This document shows positions 60,086 through 64,000 of a stretch of DNA of 64,000 bases, in pieces. The notes under the pieces were generated by a model that was given only the letters and a program-made list of their open reading frames with translations, was not told where the DNA came from and ran no database searches. Position 1 is the stretch's first letter. Each line of letters opens with the position of its first letter. Made by a program: the position numbers and the translations under genes. The stretch covers positions 1 to 64,000 of the forward strand of contig CANMCX010000003.1 in the NCBI GenBank assembly GCA_947496465.1, read 5' to 3'. This DNA comes from Marinifilum_A sediminis (GTDB lineage Bacteria; Bacteroidota; Bacteroidia; Bacteroidales; Marinifilaceae).

Positions 60086-61577
60086 TTTCCATAGGATTGA
60101 TGATGATTGAAGTTTGTCTCAATCGGCTAGGTATTAGACGAATCCAAAACTCTTGAAAAGGTAAAGGATGTTCGTTTTCAGGATGTTTATACAGTAAAAT
60201 TAAAAACCAAATGAAGAGAATACTTCCTTTTAAGAAACTGGAAAGTGTAATTCCCCACCAAACACCTGTAACTTGAACAGATTCTGATGCTATCCAGCTT
60301 TGAAATAGTGGTAATAAATCCAATAAAGTATAGCTGAACAAGAAGGCAAAAGGAATTCGAAGAACATTTCCGATAATTCCCACTATTGCAGGAGGAATGG
60401 CACGACCAATTCCGTTAAAGGCGCCTGTTGCAGTTATTTCTATACTCATAAAAATTTGTGAAAAACTTAGGATAATAAGATAAACAGCTCCGAGTTGAAC
60501 AACTTCATGTTCTGTGTTTTTTAAGAATAATCCAAAGATAGACTCACCCAAGAATAAAAATAAAGCAGTACTTATCAAACCAATGAAACTGGCAATTCCC
60601 AGAGTAATAAAAAATCCTTTTTGAATTCTATCCCATTTGCCAGCACCATAATTTTGTCCTGTAAAAGTTCCCAAAGCGGTTGAGAATCCCAATGCCGTCA
60701 TCCAGGAGAGTGCTTCTATTTGCGCTCCAATAGATTGAACTGCAAATGGTATTTCATTCCCTTCTGCGATATTATTGAGTACCCTGGCTAAAATCATCGC
60801 AAGAAAAGCAAAACACACCGATTGTAAAGCTACCGGACCTCCCACTTTTACAATAGGACGTAAGTATTGTTTTTGAAGTTTACCAATGTAATTTTTAATG
60901 GACAAAGGGTTTTGTCGGATATATAAATTGTAAATGAATATTACAAAAACGGTGAATTGTGAGCCTACCGTTGCAATCGCTGCTCCTTTAGCTCCCATAG
61001 CAGGAATGTCTCCCCAGCCAAATATCAAAATTGGATCAAGAATGATATTTATTATTAATCCAATTGTATTTACAACGAAAGGAGTACGTGTGTTCCCAAT
61101 TCCATTGTATATTCCAGAAATACTAATATTTGAAAATGTGAAAGGCATTCCAAATGCAATAAATCTGAGATAATTTACTGCTGTTTGGTTCACAAAATCA
61201 TTTTCAATATTAAAAGTGCTAATGATGGGATGTGCAAAAATCCATACAATAATTGCAAAGGCTATTGAAATAAGTAGCGATAAGCTAAAAGCATTTTTCA
61301 CAAAAGATCTGGCATCATCAAAGTTTTTTCTGCCTATAGATTGTGAAATACCTACTTCGGCTCCTATCTTGGTAATATACATAAGAGAAGTTCCAAACCA
61401 GACCAAGTATAGTGCCATCCCTACTGCGCTTACAGTTTCTTTACCAACATGACCTAGCCAGGCCATATCGGTCATGTTGTAGGCCATTTGCACAAAAGAG
61501 GTTGCGATAATTGGTATTGCCAACTTTACAATTTGCGGGAATATATTTCCCGAAGTAAGATCTTTAATTCGATTCAC
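60060..61577 (-). CDS. MATE family exporter (second copy)
   Basis: This is a 505-residue inner-membrane transporter of about 12 helices. The repeats open PQIVKLAIPIIATSFVQMAYN and IVKVGGPVALQSVCFAFLAM, and GAKGAAIATVGSQ and GFSTALGTFTGQNYGAG are family positions. The first codon is GTG at 61577; no ATG exists in frame upstream before the stop. The stop of a 20-residue ATG ORF overlaps this GTG (TAGTG). The last 26 bases overlap mnmD, so translation of the two may be coupled. It is not closely similar to the 34.9 kb MATE protein by eye. Confidence 0.92.
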   Translation of the reverse strand: MNRIKDLTSGNIFPQIVKLAIPIIATSFVQMAYNMTDMAWLGHVGKETVSAVGMALYLVWFGTSLMYITKIGAEVGISQSIGRKNFDDARSFVKNAFSLSLLISIAFAIIVWIFAHPIISTFNIENDFVNQTAVNYLRFIAFGMPFTFSNISISGIYNGIGNTRTPFVVNTIGLIINIILDPILIFGWGDIPAMGAKGAAIATVGSQFTVFVIFIYNLYIRQNPLSIKNYIGKLQKQYLRPIVKVGGPVALQSVCFAFLAMILARVLNNIAEGNEIPFAVQSIGAQIEALSWMTALGFSTALGTFTGQNYGAGKWDRIQKGFFITLGIASFIGLISTALFLFLGESIFGLFLKNTEHEVVQLGAVYLIILSFSQIFMSIEITATGAFNGIGRAIPPAIVGIIGNVLRIPFAFLFSYTLLDLLPLFQSWIASESVQVTGVWWGITLSSFLKGSILFIWFLILLYKHPENEHPLPFQEFWIRLIPSRLRQTSIIINPMENEEIKKRT

Positions 61578-61639
61578 TAGATAAGTATGCTTTTGGTTCT
61601 TAGTAATGCTACAGTTTTCACTGTTAAGTAAGGTTCCAT
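61577..61639 (-). CDS. Possible 20-residue ORF coupled to the second MATE gene
   Basis: An ATG at 61639 reads MEPYLTVKTVALLRTKSILI and its TAG stop shares a G with the GTG start of the MATE gene. There is no GGAGG before it. The overlap suggests coupling, but a random 20-residue ORF is also possible. Confidence 0.25.
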   Translation of the reverse strand: MEPYLTVKTVALLRTKSILI

Positions 61640-61731
61640 AGAGTTTTTAATAAGAGTGTAAAATTACGAAATTAGATAGGATTATTTTTTGATTGCTCGT
61701 TGAATATTTTAAATATTTGCCTTGATAAACT

Positions 61732-62796
61732 ATGGACGAAATTCGAAAAATTATTCATATCGATATGGATGCTTTTTTTGCTTCGGTTGAGCAAAAGGAC
61801 AATCCAGAACTAAAAGGTAAGCCTGTTGCTGTTGGTGGATCGGGAGATCGCGGCGTGGTTGCCGCAGCAAGCTACGAGGCTCGAAAGTTTGGTGTTCGTT
61901 CCGCTATGCCATCGAAAATTGCTGCGAAAAGATGTCCTCATTTGATATTTGTTCGGGGGCGTCACGACCGATATAAAGAGATTTCGAATCAGGTAATGAA
62001 TGTGTTTTATGAATTTACAGATTTGGTAGAACCTCTTTCAATCGATGAGGCATTTTTAGACGTAACTCACAACAAAAAGAATCTACCTTCGGCAACTATA
62101 ATTGCCGAAGAAATAAAAAAACGAATTAAAGAGGAAACGGGTTTGACAGCCTCAGCAGGAATATCAGTAAATAAATTTCTGGCAAAAATTGCTTCCGACT
62201 ACCGTAAACCTGATGGCATCTATGTAATTCCACCCAAAAAGGTTGAAGATTTTATTGCCGATTTAAATATTGATAAGTTTTTTGGTGTAGGAAAAGTTAC
62301 TGCAGACAAGATGCATAAGCTTGGGATTTTTAAAGGTAAAGATTTGAGAGAAAGATCTCTTTTGGAATTATCAAGACTATTTGGAAAACAAGGAGCTTAC
62401 TATTATCAAATTGCCAGAGGAATTGATGATCGACCGGTAAATCCGAATCGGATTCGAAAATCAGTTGGAGCAGAGCATACTTTTGAGAAAGATCTCGCGG
62501 AGATTTCGGAGGTGAGAAAGGATATGATGAAATCTGCTGAGGATCTGCACAAAAGGTTAAAACGTAGTGGATTTAGAGGCAGAACTCTTACCCTAAAGTT
62601 GAAGTACAGCACTTTCGAACAGGAAACACGAAGCAAAACTTTGCTACATGAAATTCACGGGTTAGATTTTATTATGAATTTAGCTGACGATCTGCTCAAT
62701 CAGGGAGAGCTAAAAAACAGCGTTCGCCTGATTGGTTTAACGGTTTCGAATAGAATTGACGAAACAGAACCTGTACAGTTAACTCTTAATTTTTAA
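61732..62796 (+). CDS. dinB: DNA polymerase IV
   Basis: This 354-residue Y-family polymerase copies damaged DNA with low fidelity. Palm residues are in IIHIDMDAFFASVEQKDNPE (catalytic Asp near residue 10) and SIDEAFLDVT (Asp/Glu near 104). FYEFTDLVEP, ISVNKFLAKIASDYRKPDG and GVGKVTADKMHKLGIFKG (helix-hairpin-helix) follow, with the little-finger domain up to about 345. The C-terminus ends QLTLNF, which is the usual beta-clamp-binding tail of this enzyme. It is a single gene; no lexA box was identified. Confidence 0.94.
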   Translation: MDEIRKIIHIDMDAFFASVEQKDNPELKGKPVAVGGSGDRGVVAAASYEARKFGVRSAMPSKIAAKRCPHLIFVRGRHDRYKEISNQVMNVFYEFTDLVEPLSIDEAFLDVTHNKKNLPSATIIAEEIKKRIKEETGLTASAGISVNKFLAKIASDYRKPDGIYVIPPKKVEDFIADLNIDKFFGVGKVTADKMHKLGIFKGKDLRERSLLELSRLFGKQGAYYYQIARGIDDRPVNPNRIRKSVGAEHTFEKDLAEISEVRKDMMKSAEDLHKRLKRSGFRGRTLTLKLKYSTFEQETRSKTLLHEIHGLDFIMNLADDLLNQGELKNSVRLIGLTVSNRIDETEPVQLTLNF

Positions 62797-62855
62797 TAGC
62801 TTAAGAAACTTTATTGATGTATTATTAGTGTATTGTAAATAATTGTTATCATTTA

Positions 62856-62889
62856 TTTGACAGTGATATGCGATATATTTTTAATTTTG
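62856..62889 (+). promoter_or_regulatory. Candidate promoter of the 5'-nucleotidase gene pair
   Basis: TTTG (62856-62859), a 22-base spacer, then TAATTTTG (62882-62889) match the Bacteroidota boxes well. The ATG at 62931 is 41 bases on. The spacer is one base longer than typical. Confidence 0.5.
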
Positions 62890-62930
62890 CAATTCAATAA
62901 AAGACCAATTTGTATTTTATTATAAGTAGA

Positions 62931-63710
62931 ATGACACAAAATCTAATAAGAACTCTTAGTATTGCTATTGTTTTAGCAATTGGTACAGCCTGTGGTACAT
63001 CCAATAAACAAACTCAAGAAGTAAAGAATGCCTACACAGTAAATTCTGTTTATGATGAGGTGGCTAAAGTAGATACTGCTTTTTCGAACCTTATAAATTC
63101 TTATAAAATTCAGCTTGATGATCAGATGAATGCAGTAATATCTGTTTCGGATGAGGCTATGATGACTGGAAAGCCAGAAAGCAAGCTATCCAACTATATT
63201 GCGGATGCTATGCTTGAAATTGGACGAACATTCTGCAAAGAAAATGATTTGAATCATTCCGTTGATTTTGTGGTGATGAATATGGGCGGGATTCGAACAG
63301 CTATGCCAAAAGGTGAAATTAGTACCGGTAGAGTTTTCGAAATGCTGCCTTTTAAAAACAAACTGGTTGTTGTTGGAATGAAAGGAAGTGATGTGAAAGT
63401 ACTGATTGATCAACTTGCCGAATTTGGTGGAGAAGGAGTTAGTGGTTTACGTATGGGAATTAAAAACGAAAAAGCGGTGGATGTTCTTATTAATGATAAA
63501 GCTATTGATGATTCTAAAATTTATCATGTAATGAGTGTTGATTATTTGGTGAATGGTGGAGGTGGATTTACGGCTTTCGAGAATCGTGAAACCTTTAGGC
63601 ATTTGCATAAGAAATTAAGATCAGAGATTATAAAATATATGAGTGAGAAATACCAGCAAGGACAAAATATTTCTTCAAAATTTGATGGGAGGATTTATCA
63701 TGTGGAATAG
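62931..63710 (+). CDS. 5'-nucleotidase C-terminal domain lipoprotein
   Basis: This exported lipoprotein of 259 residues carries only the substrate-binding C-terminal domain of UshA-type 5'-nucleotidases. The lipobox is GTAC (Cys21). SKLSNYIADAMLEIG, VDFVVMNMGGIRTAMPKGEI (N-x-G-G-x-R), FEMLPFKNKLVVVGMKGSDV and the aromatic pair of VNGGGGFTAFEN follow in the family order. The ATG at 62931 is chosen over a TTG at 62910. The next gene starts 11 bases before its stop and encodes the metal-binding half. Confidence 0.9.
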   Translation: MTQNLIRTLSIAIVLAIGTACGTSNKQTQEVKNAYTVNSVYDEVAKVDTAFSNLINSYKIQLDDQMNAVISVSDEAMMTGKPESKLSNYIADAMLEIGRTFCKENDLNHSVDFVVMNMGGIRTAMPKGEISTGRVFEMLPFKNKLVVVGMKGSDVKVLIDQLAEFGGEGVSGLRMGIKNEKAVDVLINDKAIDDSKIYHVMSVDYLVNGGGGFTAFENRETFRHLHKKLRSEIIKYMSEKYQQGQNISSKFDGRIYHVE

Positions 63711-64000
63711 AAGAGAATTTGTTAAGAAATTAGGATTAACTGGTGTTTTTATTGGTGCAGGATTAGCATGGAAAAACTCTTTTGCTTCTTCAAAAACCTT
63801 ACAGAAAATAACGATTTTACATACCAACGATTTACACAGTAGAATAGAACCTTTTCCAGCTAACGATCCAAAGTTTGGTGGATTAGGTGGTTTCGCAAGA
63901 ATTAATGCACTGGTAAATAAAATTCGCCGCGAAGAGGAGAATGTCCTATTATTCGATTCTGGTGATGTTTTTCAAGGAACGCCTTACTTCAATTTTTTTA
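63700..64000 (+). CDS. 5'-nucleotidase N-terminal metallophosphoesterase domain, Tat-exported (cut by window end)
   Basis: The ORF opens with MWNRREFVKKLGLTGVFIGA, a twin-arginine signal (NRREFVKK), then KITILHTNDLHSRIEPF with the metal ligands of the calcineurin-like phosphoesterase fold (D and H of HTNDLH) and LLFDSGDVFQGTPYFNFF (G-D ligand pair). Only the first 100 or so residues are in the window. Its start overlaps the previous gene by 11 bases in another frame, so the two halves of a 5'-nucleotidase are translated as separate coupled proteins, C-terminal domain first. Confidence 0.92.
   Translation, partial: MWNRREFVKKLGLTGVFIGAGLAWKNSFASSKTLQKITILHTNDLHSRIEPFPANDPKFGGLGGFARINALVNKIRREEENVLLFDSGDVFQGTPYFNFF

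Noticed and set aside
62931..64000. Frameshifted 5'-nucleotidase pseudogene
   Set aside because: Each half has its own start and its own export signal (lipobox and twin-arginine), and the order is C-terminal then N-terminal, which a frameshift cannot produce.
1..64000. Prophage, insertion sequence, integron or plasmid segment
   Set aside because: No transposase, integrase, capsid or replication gene and no long terminal repeats were found; base composition appears even.

Overview
The window looks like an ordinary chromosomal stretch of an AT-rich marine Bacteroidota, most likely of the Marinilabiliales/Marinifilaceae kind (lineage is inference). The signs are a giant secreted protein with a gliding-motility/type IX secretion C-terminal domain followed by a PorP/SprF-type protein, several promoters of the Bacteroidota form (TTG, about 19-22 bases, TAnnTTTG), hybrid sensor kinases, DUF418, DUF3127 and DUF4251 proteins, and a general lack of Shine-Dalgarno sites. 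No phage, plasmid, transposase, integrase, CRISPR array or rRNA is visible. One tRNA-Pro sits at the left edge.

Layout. 1-9 kb: tRNA-Pro, serine dehydratase, a soluble multi-PAS hybrid kinase, an M28 peptidase lipoprotein, a DoxX-like membrane protein, a thioredoxin-like protein and a VOC protein. 9-14 kb: a TetR-like regulator, a tRNA-dihydrouridine synthase and a small cobamide salvage group (cbiZ, an AAA ATPase, cobyric acid synthase). 14-16 kb: an Lrp regulator and aminopeptidase P. 16.3-29.8 kb: a 4101-residue immunoglobulin-repeat surface protein with its PorP/SprF partner. 29.8-34.5 kb: an unknown protein, yaaA, a palindrome array and an S9 peptidase. 34.6-36.4 kb: a MATE exporter behind an unusual leader that carries three GGAGG motifs and two short ORFs. 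36.5-46 kb: a Nim-like protein, a second hybrid kinase, RlmD, a glycosidase-like lipoprotein, an orphan AAA ATPase and an ABC-F protein. 46-51 kb: DUF418 and rlmB, a second palindrome array, a membrane-anchored reductive-dehalogenase-like protein and a FabH-like ketosynthase. 51-64 kb: a chalcone-isomerase-like protein, SemiSWEET, MscS, an M64 peptidase, an ECF sigma factor with a membrane partner, DUF3127, three peptidyl-prolyl isomerases, mnmD, a second MATE exporter, dinB, and a 5'-nucleotidase split over two overlapping genes, the second cut by the window edge.

How the genes connect. The cobamide genes at 11-13.7 kb make or recycle a cofactor that the reductive-dehalogenase-like protein at 48.4-49.7 kb should need. 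The giant protein and PorP/SprF protein form a plausible secretion and surface-attachment pair. The most unusual sequence is not in long ORFs: the MATE leader at 34.59-34.93 kb, two arrays of short palindromes with strict periods (41 bp and 22 bp), a triple AATCCGAT motif upstream of the FabH-like gene, and a candidate minus-strand small RNA at about 8.93-9.18 kb.
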